Below are positions 49,656-62,542 of a DNA stretch of 64,000 nucleotides, piece after piece (position 1 is the stretch's first letter; every line of letters begins with the position of its first letter). Origin of the DNA: Sistotremastrum niveocremeum HHB9708 (Eukaryota > Basidiomycota > Agaricomycetes > Sistotremastrales > Sistotremastraceae); contig KV419398.1 of the NCBI GenBank assembly GCA_001630475.1, forward strand, positions 719,825 to 783,824. Direction: 5' to 3'. The notes under the pieces were generated by a model that saw nothing but the letters and a program-made list of their open reading frames with translations, did not search any database and was not told the origin of the DNA. The position numbers and the translations under genes were made by a program.

Positions 49656-52276
49656 GTGCGCACTATGGACGCCCTCAATCAACTGACTGACTGGGCGAAA
49701 CAAATGGATCCTAATTTACTCCTCCCTATGGAGATCTTCGCCACGGTATGTCATAATTCTTCTCGGGCGGTATGTGCAGATGCTCAACCACCTGAACAGG
49801 TCTTAGCCGTCGGCATCTTTGGCGCTTTCTGGAAAGGGATCTTTGACAAGTTTATCCACAAGAAAGTGACACCGAAAGCTATAGCTGTGAAAGAGAAGAT
49901 CGAGGAGAAGACCTCCGGTGTGTCATATTTCAGATCTTAAACATTGAGTGCTCGAGCTGATGTTCCGTATTAGCCGTCGTTGAAACTTCTCAATCGGTAC
50001 CAGATCTTATCTCAGAGTCACTTCCCGAACTTCCCGAACTCCCACCTCTCGAATTGAAACCCATTGCGTCCAAATTTAAGGCCAAATTCAAACCCAGGAC
50101 GAGCTACCCTCGAATGTTTGCCTTGATCATTGGTATCAATCAGTACCAGAACGTCAAGCAACTCACGGGGGCCGTCGCTGACTCTGAGGCCGTCGAAAAC
50201 TTCTTGAAGGACGAACTTTCTGTCCCGGCCAAAAGAATCGTCACTTTACGTGACTCTGCTGCCACCCGAGATGCAATCATTCGAGCCATCCAGTCCCTTG
50301 CTACGAATCCAGACATCGAGAAGAACGACCCTATTGTCATTTATTACGCCGGCCTGGGAGCAAGCGTGAAGAAACCCACTGGCTGGGATGACTGGATCTC
50401 TCTCGACAACAAAGTCGAACTACTTTGCCCATACGATCTTGGTGCTCCTCCTGATGCGGTTGAATATGACCCACAACTGGGCATTCCGGATCGCACCATC
50501 GCAGCTCTACTCACCAAGATCTCTGCCGAGAAGGGCGACAACATAGTAAGACTGATATGTTATACCTCACGCTCTTCCTAATTCTCTCCTAGACTGTCGT
50601 TCTTGATTGCTGTCACTCTGCGCGCATTAACGACAAACTTTCGTTGGATGGCGCAGAAGCACGCTTATACGAAAACGCACCGCCAATCGATGCTGACTGC
50701 GACCACAACATCTGGGCAAAGGTCTCAGACGGTCCAGCTTCGGGCGTATCGGCAAGCTTTGTGAATCAAAAGCAGGGCTCTCAGATTCTTCTGGCAGCTT
50801 GTCACAAGGACGAGCTAGCTTGGGAAAAGGACGGCCGCGGTCTATTCACCAAGCGATTGCTCCGACTGCTTGATGAGATACATGTTGGAAGAACTGATTA
50901 CGCAACCCTGATGCGCAAGTCGGCCAATCTTGCCAAGTAAATTCATTATCTCTCAGTTCACTCCGTCAAATATGCTGACATAAACTATAGACACGCTGTA
51001 CCAGGTCAAAGCCAATCTGCGATCTGTCAGGGGATCCGGATACACCGCAAACTTTTCTCCCAAGACGATATTTTCGACAAGAAATCTTTCGTCTCTGGTC
51101 AGACCGAGGATGGCAAGATTGTCTTGAACGCCGGTACAGCGCAAGGTCTTCGACCAAGTGTACGGGTAGACATCTATGAAGACAACGATCCCTCAAGCTC
51201 GACGGAGAAGATTGTCACCCTGGTCGTCTCTGAAATCGCCGCTACCAGAGCCCTCCTCACCTTACCCCCAGGCTCCACTGAGACGCTCGCAGTACCAGCA
51301 CACTTCTACGGAAGGATTCCTGAACGACATCCGGATGATATGTTGGTTGTTCACTGTAACAAAGAGCAGGAACTCAGAGCACTCCTTTCCCCGGTGCTCG
51401 AAGAGTATCACTTAGCTGATTTCAGAGCAGCCGGGATTGACTTCACTGCAGAAGCCGATTCTGCCGATTTCGAAGTAACGATGGATGGAGCAGAGGTCTC
51501 GTACGACATGGATCTGAAGTCTATCTACGACGGCACACCGAAGCCGAAGATCCTTCGCACCACTCAGATCACCCAGCCAGAGAAGATCCTCGATGTCCTA
51601 TTGGGTGCCGTCCATTTCAAGTTCTTCCTGAATCAGAAGAATGAATCGGATCTGAAGATTGACAGCGACAAGGTTCCGTTGCACTTCCATCGCCTCCTCC
51701 GAACTTGGAACAAGAAATTCCAGTCAGAAATCAAGCCGAATGGACCCAATCTGTTGCGCGACAACGTTGTCAAGCTCAAGATACCAGATACCGGAAAGGA
51801 GTTTTCAACAGATGGTCCCTTTGGATTTACAATTCGCAACAACACCGATCTTCCTCTGCATCCCTATCTCTTTGCCTTCGACCTTTCTGATTTATCCATC
51901 AGTAAGTTGTTATCTCTATCTCATCTTTCAAGATCTGACACTTTTTGCAGAGCCGTGGAACCTTTCGGCCTCGGAGCACGATGCTCTGCTTCTTCCCAAA
52001 GCTAAATTCCCTGTTGGCTACGGTGACAGTGGAAGTCAACCTTGGGGGTTCACGTTAGACAAGGCTGTAAAGAGCGACGTGACGTTCTTTAAGCTCTTCG
52101 TGACCTCTAGGCATACTGACTTCTCAGCTGCAAGACAAGAGTCACCCTTCGTTTCATCGAAGCGTGACGGGCAGGTAGCTAACATGCACAACACGCTCCC
52201 CGACGTTTGGGGAACTGTCATCGTGACAGCTGCGCAGGAGCATAGTTTGCCCATCCAGGAGCAGATACGACGCTGA
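49656..52276 (+). CDS. caspase-domain (peptidase C14) protein lacking the catalytic histidine (786 aa)
   Basis: Six exons: 49656-49745, 49800-49917, 49974-50545, 50593-50936, 50991-51901 and 51951-52276. All are GT-AG and the phases close. A second ATG nine bases downstream could also be the start. Residues about 115-350 form a caspase p20-like fold: MFALIIGINQY, then LTGAVADSEAVENFL, LPSV-type helix, IVIYYAGLGA, and TVVLDCCHSA. The cysteine (about C267) is kept, but the histidine of the usual YYAGHG is leucine (about L197), so normal Cys-His proteolysis should fail. The C-terminal 430 residues (from about VLNAGTAQGLRPSVRV) form one or more beta-rich domains of the type that follows the caspase domain in many basidiomycete proteins. 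The function is unknown; it may be a pseudo-protease in cell-death or conflict signalling. Confidence 0.88.
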
Positions 52277-52761
52277 ATGTTACTTCATCGCGTTTTGCGG
52301 CTTTGATCGTTTCGTGTTTCATTTCGTGTTTTATCCTTTCTCTAGGATCGTACGATTATGTAAATTAAGTGTAGTATGATTAGGTTAGGCTAATGCTAAT
52401 ATGCTAGCATGTTTATGCCTTGATATTATGATCAAGCACAATCTACGCTTGGGCAAGTTGCGCTTGGGCGCTCGATGGTCCATTTGCCAAACTTTGAAGA
52501 TACTGAAGCCCAAGTTCTTCCAATCGTAGCGGATTTGGCCAAAGTTGCTGCTGACGACGTCGACGTTTGCGAACGACTGGATCAATTGAAATCTTGGACA
52601 CGCCCTTGGCGTACTAGTAGATCTATAGAGACAATATTAATGAGCAGAGCAATTGCGCAAGGAGCAGAGAACAGGACAGAGATCGGAGAATCGATGCTAA
52701 ACTCCGGGACTCGATTTGAGAGTCCGCTCACCTGCTGAACGACTTGACCTACAGCTACGCC
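52277..52761. other. intergenic region
   Basis: The 3' region of the caspase-like gene and the promoter of ATP3. An 87-codon frame (52475-52738) has no domain and is not called. Confidence 0.55.
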
Positions 52762-53935
52762 ATGCTAGCACAGCGCACTCTTGCGCTTCGTTTGCCTGCG
52801 AAGGCGGCGAATGCCAACCTTACCCAGGCCCGAAACATGGCTACGCTTCGAGAAATCGAAATGCGTCTCAAATCCGTCCGCAACATCGAGAAAATCACCA
52901 AGGTCGGACTTCATCCGATGCTTTCATAAAATCTTTATTGAAGCCCTCCTGCAGTCCATGAAGATGATTGCCTCGACTAAGTTGTCCAAGGCACAGAGAG
53001 CTATGAATGAGGCGAAGAAGTACGGATCCGCCAACACTGGTACGCATCCCCTGGGTATACTCTCACCTCCCATTAACTGGGTCCATAAAATCAGAACTTT
53101 TCCAGCATGCCACTGCCGAGGAATCCCCCAAGAGAAAACTCTTTATTGTCATCTCCTCTGATAAAGGTCTTTGCGGAGGTATCCACTCTTCAGTGACCAA
53201 GGCCACCCGTCGTGGATTGAGGGGACAGCCTATCTCGGAATCCGAAGGCAAAGCTGTCGAAGTTGATTCTGATTCTCCAATCGTGGTCATTGGAGATAAG
53301 TCGAAGTCCCAGCTCTCCAGAGCTTTGCCCAAAAACCTCACGTTGACCGTCAACCAAATCGGCCGTGATATCCCTACCTTCGCTGACGCCGCCGGAGTTG
53401 CCGATCTCATCACCAAACTCGACGCGGAATACGATAGCGTTGTCATCGTGTACAACAAGTTTGTGAGCTCCATAGCCTATGAAGCCGCCTACATGGAGAT
53501 CAGCAACGAGAAAATCCTGCGCGAAAGCTGTAAGTCTTGACACTCCCGTATAGACAATGTACTCATATCCATACAGCCGGCTTCAGGACTTATGAGCAAG
53601 AGGATGACAGCACAAAGGATCTGGCAGAGTTCTCCCTTGCTAATGCCATCTACGCTGCTCTCGTCGAGGGCCACGCGTGCGAAATGAGCTCACGGTAAGC
53701 CCACTTCATCCAGCGCCGCTCTCCAAATCTTATCGTCTATTAGTCGTAACGCCATGGACAATGCATCGAAGAACGCAGGAGACATGATCTCGTCTCTTCA
53801 GCTCCAATACAATCGTGGACGCCAAGCTGCGATCACTAACGAACTTGTCGACATTATCACAGGTAATCCCTTGAATGTTGCTCTTTCATGCGCGCACTCA
53901 CTCATCTCATCTCCTAAGGTGCCAGTGCTTTGTAA
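52762..53935 (+). CDS. ATP3: mitochondrial ATP synthase subunit gamma (304 aa)
   Basis: Six exons: 52762-52902, 52955-53039, 53095-53529, 53577-53694, 53744-53862 and 53919-53935. The protein starts with an Arg/Ala-rich transit peptide ([18 protein letters not shown]), then [20 protein letters not shown], then [17 protein letters not shown], all hallmarks of F1 gamma. The middle contains [15 protein letters not shown]. The last exon of 17 bases codes only the universal ending ITGASAL. The subunit is the rotating central shaft of complex V. An in-frame ATG at 52744 would add six residues; 52762 was preferred as the typical transit-peptide start. Confidence 0.97.
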
Positions 53936-54187
53936 TGATGTAGACGTAGAACAAGAGGCTCTCATTCCTGGGTCTCGAATAATAAAATTTAAGCCACAAG
54001 GGAACGGAATATCGGTGTTACATAATTCGGCTTTAAGCGAACCTCCTCATACTGAGAGCACCAGTGTATCCCAACGCCACTGTATGAGAGCGCTCCGAGA
54101 CATTTAGCAATCATTGCCCCGTCTCATGGAATTTGCATCCTGGCTCATACCCTTCACACGAATATTTAAACTCTCATAATTTACAAT

Positions 54188-56764
54188 ATGTCTTCCTCGG
54201 CATCCCAAAGCACCCAGCCTGCTCAGCCTGCTCAAAACGTCAGGGTCAGAACGCTGGAGATCCGGTGGCATGACTCGAAACCCATCACTACTTGCGACTT
54301 TCAACCTCGAGCATTCAAGAAAAACCGTACACCAGCCGATTACGCGACAGAATCGTACAAACTTGCGACCGGCGGCGAGGACAATAGCATCAGAGTGAGT
54401 CGCGTCTGAGTCTCAGTCTGATGATATGAAACGATATCTTCGCCGCACAGGTATGGATGGTACATCCAAATATATTGCCACCATCGTTAGCTGCTACCTC
54501 TGGCGATGCCACGGCAGCTCCTGCACCGCATCCTCCCCGGATCGAGTACCTGTCGACACTGAGCAGACACACAGCTCCTGTGAACGTCGTGAGATGGAGT
54601 CCAAATGGTACGTCGCGCTTCATTCAACGATATACCTAGTGATCTTACGCGTCCTTCTAGGAGAACTTATTGCATCCGCCGGGGATGGTCGGTTTCACGT
54701 CAACCGTTTACCAAGCAGGAGTCGCTGAATTTTTCCACAGATGGAATGGTCATCATATGGGCGCCTTCATCGAACCCCTCGACGTCTTTTGGCGCAGAAT
54801 CAGCAGATGATGTTCAATACGAGAAAGAATTCTGGAAACCCAGGCTGACTCTACCGTAAGCTCCATGTATCCCCCTTATGACAATCACTAAACGATGTTC
54901 ACAGGTGTACGACGATGCAAGTCTATGATCTCGCATGGAGCCCTACTGGAGAGTATGTTTTAACTGGAAGCACGGATAATACAGCCAGGGTTTTCAGCGT
55001 CGCTGATGGTGAGACACTTCATTTCGATCTGATCCACTATGAATGCTGATGGTACGAAAGGTAAATGCGTCAGAGAAATTACGGAACATAATCATTACGT
55101 TCAAGGAGTGGCATGGGATCCGATGAACGAATACATCGCGACCCAAAGCAGCGATCGCTCCGTTCATGTCTACAGCATCTCGACTAAGCAAGGCATCTTT
55201 GAAGCTCACGCGATTGGCAAGAATACTCGACTTTCCGTTCGACATGCTCGTACTCCGAGCGTGGGTCGCCCTCGAATGTTTCGTCGAGAATCCACTGCAA
55301 GTGACTCTGAATCAGCCATCAGCGAAGTTAAAGAAGATGCTCCTCTCCCCGCACCCATGCCCATGGGGCCTGGACAGCTAACGCCAACTGCATCGATCGC
55401 GAGCACACCTTCCATGTTCCCTCCACCCCAATTTGAAGTACCATCATCTAGGCGGTCTTCATTTAGCTCAAATGCCCCGGGATCTCCTGCTTTGAGTAGC
55501 AGATATGCCCGTTCGCCTTCCCCTATGCCTCCTCTACCTGCGATCCGACCACCCTCATCCCCTGCGCTCTGGGCGCAAGTTAAGATGTACGGGGATGAAA
55601 ACTTTACCAACTTCTTCCGGAGATTGACGTTCAGCCCTGATGGCGGCTTGCTTATGACGCCCGCTGGTCAATTTGAGGATCCGTCCGTCATACCTAGGCT
55701 CACTGGCAATAAAGGCGAAGAGGCGCCGTCGAGGGGACGCAAATCCAAATCAGAAGCCGATCCGACTTCGCAGTCTTCCGTCTACATTTATTCGCGCCTA
55801 AATTTTGCCAGACCTCCGATCGGGCAGATCCCAGGCTTCAAGAAAGCCAGTGTTGCAGTCAAATTCTCGCCATTGTTGTATGAGCTTCGTAACACTGCCG
55901 CCGTTGACTCTACGAAACCAGATCTTAAACCTATTTTGGTCGAACGAGGAAAACAAGTGGATGCAAGCGCCGATGTTGCTGGACCGGCACCCAAGTCAAA
56001 GACAGAATCGGAACCTTCTTCGACTCCCGTTTCGCCCCGTAAATCTATACCACCGTTACCGTCTCCGGCCCCATCGACAGCTGCCAGTGAGACATTCAGA
56101 GCCCCGACTCCGACACCACCTTCCAACAATAATGCAGGGACGGTATTCGCTCTACCGTATCGTATGATGTTTGCAGTGGCAACCATGGATACTGTGACTA
56201 TACACGACACTCAGCAAGCTGGCCCTATTTGCCTCTTCACGAAATTGCACTATGATGAGTTCACGGATATGAGTTGGTAAGTCCAGATTGTATAATGCGC
56301 AGTCTCCCTAATCTCATTGCATCAAATGTACGATCAGGTCACCCGACGGACAATGTCTCTTGCTATCATCGCGAGATGGCTATTGTACCATTGTCATATT
56401 TGATGAACCGATCCCTCTCCATTCTAGTCAACAACACGCGCTGCAGCTCCAGACGATCGCACAATCTCATACCCAACAATCTCCTGTGACCCACACTGCT
56501 GGCGTTCCGCTTCCTTTCCCCTCTCCAGCACCGAGTCATGCCGGCAGCGTCCCACCGGCGTCGTCTTCGTCGACAGGGTCCAATGTTGTGTCACTCCCAA
56601 AGCGGCCCTTGACTCCCGCACTCAGCGACGTTTCTTCTGTTCCCGATCCATCGGGATCAGCATCTGATAAGAAGGAGACTTCGCACTCGGATACTACCGT
56701 ATCAGAACCAGTAAAGAAAAAACGAAGAGTTGAGCTGACTCGCGTAGGAGATGTCAGTTCCTAG
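54188..56764 (+). CDS. CAC2: chromatin assembly factor 1 subunit B (p60/Cac2), WD40 protein (750 aa)
   Basis: Seven exons: 54188-54394, 54451-54607, 54661-54687 (27 bases), 54741-54855, 54905-55008, 55061-56276 and 56338-56764. The N-terminus RTLEIRWHDSKPITTCDFQP is the family signature. WD40 repeats are seen as YKLATGGEDNSIRVWMV, HTAPVNVVRWSPNGELIAS, VYDLAWSPTGEYVLTGS, HYVQGVAWDPMNEYIATQS and SWSPDGQCLLLSSRDG. A Ser/Pro-rich insertion of about 200 residues separates repeats in the large exon, which is typical for fungal Cac2. The tail has a basic KKKRRVEL. CAF-1 deposits H3-H4 on newly replicated DNA with PCNA. The gene starts only 252 bases after the ATP3 stop. Confidence 0.95.
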
Positions 56765-57082
56765 TCAATCTCGGGTGACTTGACCTCACAATTATTCTCG
56801 GTGCCCTCATTGACTGTTTCTTGTCTATCAGTAATGTCCTTATCTTCTTTTGTATTATTCTCAGAACAGAAAATGGCGATTATAATAGTCTTCCGTGTAA
56901 ATATAGTAAAGGTATCTTGAGAATTGACCGGTTCGGAGAATAATCCACGGCGCTCTGCAAATACCGACGCGGTTCTGGAGCCACAACCCACAGACGAATC
57001 AACACGTTTTCCGAGTCAGTGACTGCGACATGATGGCAATATAGACCTACGAGGTTCCTATAAGTCTCCCCTCGGGCTTCTA
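56765..57082. other. intergenic region CAC2 to PLC
   Basis: About 318 bases with the CAC2 3' end and the PLC promoter. No gene is seen. Confidence 0.65.
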
Positions 57083-60000
57083 ATGAGCATAGGCTCGCCT
57101 CTGGGTGACCCTTCTGCACTAGCAGCCATGCCTGGCCTATTGGTGGCTCACAGCAAGGCTCACAGGGAAAGCGTGCTGGAGGGTCCCAGGGGACGAACTC
57201 CGCTGCCAGTGGGAAACCAAGTCCACGAGAGCTCTGATGACTACACCGCGTCGGGACACCTGCCCCCTCGTCGCAAACATGGCCGCCAGTCGAGCGAGGC
57301 CAGCCTCGGCGCGTCGATCAAGAAATTTGTGTCCGACCTGCAGCTTGTCGCGAGGCCCAGGGCCGAAGGGTTAGGCCAAGCCGAAAGCACAGCATCTCGT
57401 CATCAATCTACTCCCGAATACAGCTCTCATCCACAGCACACGACTCGCTCAAGAGGACAGACTGTCAGCAGCATCGTTTCCATCCCAGCATCATTCAAGT
57501 CTTCTAAGCTTCAGAAAGGTCGCAAGATGGCAGAGACTGGATCGCACGATGCCCCAGAGACGACCCATGCCGATACAAAGATTCCGACATTGTTGATGCA
57601 GGGCGTCCCTTTGTTGAAGGTGTCGGCAAAGAAGGTCAAGACTGTGATGTTCTATCTGGATGCCGATCAGGGCAGGATTACATGGGAATCCAAGAAGGGC
57701 GGTTTAAGTAAGCACTCTCCTGACTGTGGCCGTAGCATTACCTTGATATTATTTGCCTTTAGTCTGCGTTGAAAATATCAAAGAAATCCGAGCTGGCCCT
57801 GATGCTCGCAACTATCGCGAACAATTCAAGATTGGCAGCGACGCGGAAGGGCGGTGGCTAACCCTCGTCTACACGGTCGAGGGGAAATACAAAACCCTTC
57901 ATGTCGTTGCTTTAACAAAGGATGTCATGGATATGTGGCTTTCCACTCTGACCCAACTCTATGATGTTCGCCAAGAACTTATGAACGGACTCGGAAACCC
58001 TGAGACACGGGAACTTATCTGGGAAAAATCCTACTGGAGGCATGCAGACAATGATGTTGATCAGAAGATCAACTTCAGCGATGTCGAACGCATGTGCAAA
58101 CTCCTGAACATAAGATCCCCCAGAGACGATCTACTCGCACGCTTCAAGGTAGGCTACCTCACTCGACTCTTGTTCATATTCTGACTACTGGGGAACAGGC
58201 CGCCGACACCCGTGGAGATGGATATCTCGACTTCTCCGACTTTCAACGCTTTGTGAAGTTGCTCAAGGCTCGACCCGAGATTGAGAAGCTTTATCACGAC
58301 ACTCGTGGCCATTGCGAATTCGACTTGTCGGTGTTCGTAACATTCATGCGCGACTCTCAGAAGGTTCGTAATATATACTATTTTTGAACTTTGACTGAAT
58401 TGCTATACAGTCGAACCTAAATATTGCAGAGTTGGAGAAGATCTTCAAAAAGTATGCACAACCAATGGCGGCTACGAAGGAAGCCAAGGGCGATCATGCT
58501 CGACAAGTTCCTGTCATTCTGCCACCTGCCAATGTGCAGCATGAATCCACCTCGGGATCAATATCTCAGGCCCTGAAAGCTTCTGCCAGTGTCGGAGCAT
58601 CTTTATCACCTCAATCACACCTTGTCCTCACACATTCCCCTGATCCCATCCCATCTACGAGCTCGAGCTCTGATCGGGTAACTGCCTGTTTGTCCTCCTC
58701 GTCCTCTTCAAGTGGAAAGAATCTATCCACTCCTTTAATATTTACTCTCGATGCGTTCAGTACGTTTCTCTTTTCCGCCGATAATGCGGTATTTTTCGAT
58801 CAACCCAATCTCATATGGCACGATATGACACGACCCTTGCCCGACTACTTCATCTCCTCCTCCCATAATACCTATTTGATCGGCTCTCAGCTCATCGGTG
58901 CTAGCACCGTCGAAGGTTACATACGAGCTTTATTGCAAAGCTGCCGCAGCGTCGAACGTGAGTCCACCCCCCTCCACTCCAATGGTTCCATGATTTAATT
59001 TGCCTTTTAGTGGACATATATGATGGCGATACTGAACCATGCGTATACCACGGAAAGACATTGACAACAAAGGTCTCTGTACGAGAAATTTGTGAAGCTA
59101 TCGCCAAATACGCCTTCATATCGTCGCCCTATCCCATCATCATTTCTGCCGAAATTCATTGCGGTCTCCCTCAACAAGAAAAATTAGCAGAAATAATGAA
59201 GGAGGTCTTTGGCGACACTCTCATCCAGGCACCTTTGGGAGACAATTTCGACTTTCAATGCTTGCCCTCCCCGGAAGATCTCAAGGGGAAAGTTATGCTG
59301 AAAGTACGTCAATCTTGTTCTGCGCTGTGACTTTATCTAACGTAGGCTTAGGCTAAGAACCTCTACGTTTCGCCAACGCAACAAATGCAGTCCAAGGATG
59401 TGACGGTAGACGCTGAATCTTCGACAACGGAGACAACGTCGGCTTCGGATACCGAAGCTCTGAAGCGTGCGTAGTTCTCTTCCGTGATAATCGCCAGCTG
59501 AATGATACGGTTGATCATAGGATTGGAGTCTGAGGTCAAGTATGAGATAAAGCAAGAAGTCTCCGATCTGAAATCCGAGTTCAAGAAAGTAGGAAAGATA
59601 GTCGACCGAGTTCGAAGGCGGCCATCTGTCAGTGCATCGACAATTCCAATCACGCCCGCGCGCAGCAGCAGTAGCGGCGGGGAGAAGAGTGTTGAGAAGC
59701 CCAAAGTCAAGATGTCTCTCGCACTCGTCGGGTTACTTGTCTATACCGTTGGCGTAAAATGCCGAGGTATCAACAAGAAGGAGCACTACAAACCCGAACA
59801 CCTGTTTTCGTTGTCGGAGAAGACCGCGAATAAGATAATCAAACAGAGCGTGCACGACATCATCAAGCACAATCGGACCCATCTCGTGCGCATTTATCCT
59901 AGTGGAACGAGGCTCAACTCATCGAACTATGAGCCACACCGTTTCTGGGCTTCTGGCGCTCAACTCGTGGCTATCAATTGGCAGACAACCGGTATGCATT

Positions 60001-60767
60001 CTTAATCACTAATGCGTGATTTTGCCTGATTTAATGTGCCAGACCTTGGGTACATGATCAATCATGCCATGTTTCAGCGCAATGGTCGATGCGGCTATGT
60101 CTTGAAGCCTAAAGCCCTCCGAGACAACGACAAAAGTTTGCTTGCCATACGTACCAAGCACGTTATCGATGTCACTGTACGTATTCATCCTTAAGATCAT
60201 GATCCTCACGCTCAGTATAATCGCCCTAGATTATATCGGCACAGCAACTTCCGTGTCTTAGAGACGAACGAGGAAGAGATATCATTGAGAATTCATTCAT
60301 CGATCCCTTCGTCGAAGTCTCCGTACACGTTCCGGAATGGACCCATTCGCCTTTCCTCCCTGAGAACCCTCCTGTCTATTCCCCTGGCACAAGCGGGTCT
60401 GCTGTGACGCCATCTTCAGGCCGCACCGTAACATACAAGACCAGCGTGGTAAAGAACAACGGTTTCAACCCGACATGGGAGCAAACGTTATCCGTGCCTT
60501 TCGACTGCGTGGGTGACATGATGGACCTCGTGTTTTTGAAATTCGAAGTCAAGCACGATGGTGTGGAGCGTAATGATTCGCTAGCTTTATACTGCGTTCC
60601 TCTTGGGAGCCTTCAGCAAGGCGAGTTGTTCACTGTTCGATCGCCTAGCTGACGCGTCACTAACCCTTTGTCCAGGTTATCGCCATCTGCCTCTTCACGA
60701 CTCTCAGCTTTCTCAATACCTGTTTTCAACGCTTTTCGTACATACATCAATCCGCACGCTTTCATAA
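57083..60767 (+). CDS. PLC1: phosphoinositide-specific phospholipase C, delta type (1072 aa)
   Basis: Ten exons: 57083-57707, 57763-58148, 58199-58363, 58411-58957, 59011-59303, 59352-59466, 59521-59991, 60043-60176, 60230-60620 and 60676-60767. The last intron has a GC donor (GCGAGT). A disordered N-terminus is followed by a PH domain (about 172-300), EF-hands (DNDVDQKINFSDVERM, DTRGDGYLDFSDF), the X box with catalytic His in SSHNTYLIGSQL (about H544) and in YHGKTLTTK (about H588), an acidic/Ser linker, the Y box (SGTRLNSSNYEPHRFWASG, then VAINWQTTD) and a C-terminal C2 domain (FVEVSVHVPEW, then NNGFNPTWEQTLSVPF) ending HLPLHDSQLSQYLFSTLFV. It cleaves PIP2 into IP3 and diacylglycerol in a calcium-dependent way. 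Confidence 0.95.
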
Positions 60768-61265
60768 TGTACAACATCCTCAGACATCCTGTATCACTTC
60801 CAATCCAGTATAAACTCTCAATGTACTACTATTCGTATGATCCAGAGTCCGTCCCGCCACGAGCCTAGTTAAGTATCCTACATGTACCTATGACAAGAAA
60901 CAAATGACAGATCGAATGAACGTGGCCAAATGAATCCAATGCAATGAATGGACGATCGTGACACAGTGATGCGTGTTTTCAAGATTTCCAGAATCGTGAT
61001 CAAATGGTGAAGGGGTTGGTGTCGACATAATCACTGCGGAAGAAGGGTGGAGTAGTGGATGTGTGGATGAAACATGCATGAAAGGAAAGTTAAACAACAA
61101 AGAAATACATTCAAAGGAACGAAACAGTGAGGGTAAAGAAACGAGAGCGTAAGTCGTGTCGAATCAAGTCAGGTAGTCAGTCAGGTACAAAATAGTGATC
61201 GCAGTGTGGGTTGTGTCTACTTCGGAGGCGGTGTACTCGGACCTACATGGACGACAGAGTCAGCT
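60768..61265. other. convergent intergenic region
   Basis: The 3' regions of PLC (plus) and the small proline-rich gene (minus). No gene is seen. Confidence 0.6.
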
Positions 61266-62127
61266 TTAGCGTCGTAGCTTGTCTTCAGGACCATCGTTAC
61301 CAAAGAGACCCGCTGGTCGAGGAGTCGGAAGGGGGGCCGCAACGGTGGCCAATTTAGGTGTGGGTGCGAGGAGGGGATTTGCTATGATGAAATGGCTTGA
61401 TCAGCTACGCGATCATTTATCGGATACAGGACCGCGACGTACGTTTCCAAGTAGACCAAGCGGGTTGTTTCGCTGGTTCAACGGCTGGTACGGGCGGTGG
61501 TGGCGGTGCTGGGGCAGCTGCTATTGCCTTGGGCTCCTTTGGCTTGCGTTCGGGGCGTTTGTGGACCGTTCGCCAGGCTGGTTTGGCTGGCGGAATGCCT
61601 TCGATTGCAGCAGGTGCAGGCTCAGGTGCAGGAGGTGGCGGTGCTTCGACCTAAGGAAGCAATCAGTGTTCGAACTCGCGGAAGTAAAAGATCTAGTGTA
61701 CCTTTGGTTTCCAATCGGGCGAATATTCACCACCGGCACCATGTTTGGATTTCACAGCCATCAGTTCTGCGATTTCACTATGTCGTCGAAAGGATAGATC
61801 AGATCATTTGAAAAGAGTCGAGTGGCATCGTTAAGACTGACTATTGCAGCGCCCTTCGTTCGTCTCGCAGTTTTCCTACTTCGGCAAGGAGGATCCGAAC
61901 TTCACTGGCAAGTGCTTTGCTAAAGTCATTCAGGTATCTATAGGTACTCTCGTCAGCAGGTGCCATGGTCGCTAGGACATGTACAATGCAAGAAAGGCGT
62001 CGGAGAGGAAGGAAAGCCGAGGAGCACCGGAAGTTCAAAGAGGAGGAGCAAACAAGGGATAGATCAGAGCATAGAGTCGGGTAACTTACTTGGGAGGAGC
62101 GCCCTTGTATGTTGATTTGGTGGACAT
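61266..62127 (-). CDS. small proline/alanine-rich protein with N-terminal coiled coil (177 aa), function unknown
   Basis: Five exons on the minus strand: 62127-62090, 61937-61842, 61777-61702, 61650-61443 and 61381-61266. All are GT-AG with closing phases. The N-terminal half forms one amphipathic helix (ALASEVRILLAEVGKLRDER, RALQYEIAELMAVKSKHG), then GGEYSPDWKPK. The C-terminal half is Pro/Ala-rich with APPPPAPEPAP, KRPERKPKEPK and a repeated PAWRT/PAWST motif. The first intron (152 bases) is long for this region; a start inside it at about 61964 (MAPADESTYR) would give an unspliced alternative N-terminus. The last few residues are uncertain, since another frame is also open to about 61217. 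I do not recognise the family; the coiled coil and Trp motifs suggest a scaffold. Confidence 0.7.
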
Positions 62128-62542
62128 GGTCGACGACGATGAGTGTCTCTAGTGTGATTGTGTCCGATGGGAGGAGATGGCGGTGGAGGTAAAGTTCGGG
62201 GAGATGAGATGCGTTGGCTTCCCCTCTAAAGACGAATGCAGGAATCGAACAGTGTACAACCCAGCTCGTGCGTGTTCTTTTCAATTCTCATCTGCCTCGA
62301 GGCAACGGCGCAACCTATATCTCTTTTTCTGAATCTCTGCATTCAAAGCGTGCGGACAACTCGTGGCTCTTGCGTGGCACTGCATCTTCAAACGTCAAGG
62401 CGGGGCATTTCGGTAAAGGCAATTGGTGATACACATTATAGTTATTACAAGTTAATACAAGTTATACATCGAAGTGGTGATACAAGAAAGATACAAGTGG
62501 GGTGGTAGAATACTTTTGAGTTTTCGTCCTCTTCGTCGTCGT
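62128..62542. other. intergenic region
   Basis: The promoter of the small proline-rich gene and the 3' end of the transporter gene. No gene is seen. Confidence 0.6.

Noticed and set aside
61279-61797. 172-codon plus-strand frame with Gly/Trp-rich text
   Set aside because: It is antisense to the proline/alanine-rich exons of the small minus-strand gene.
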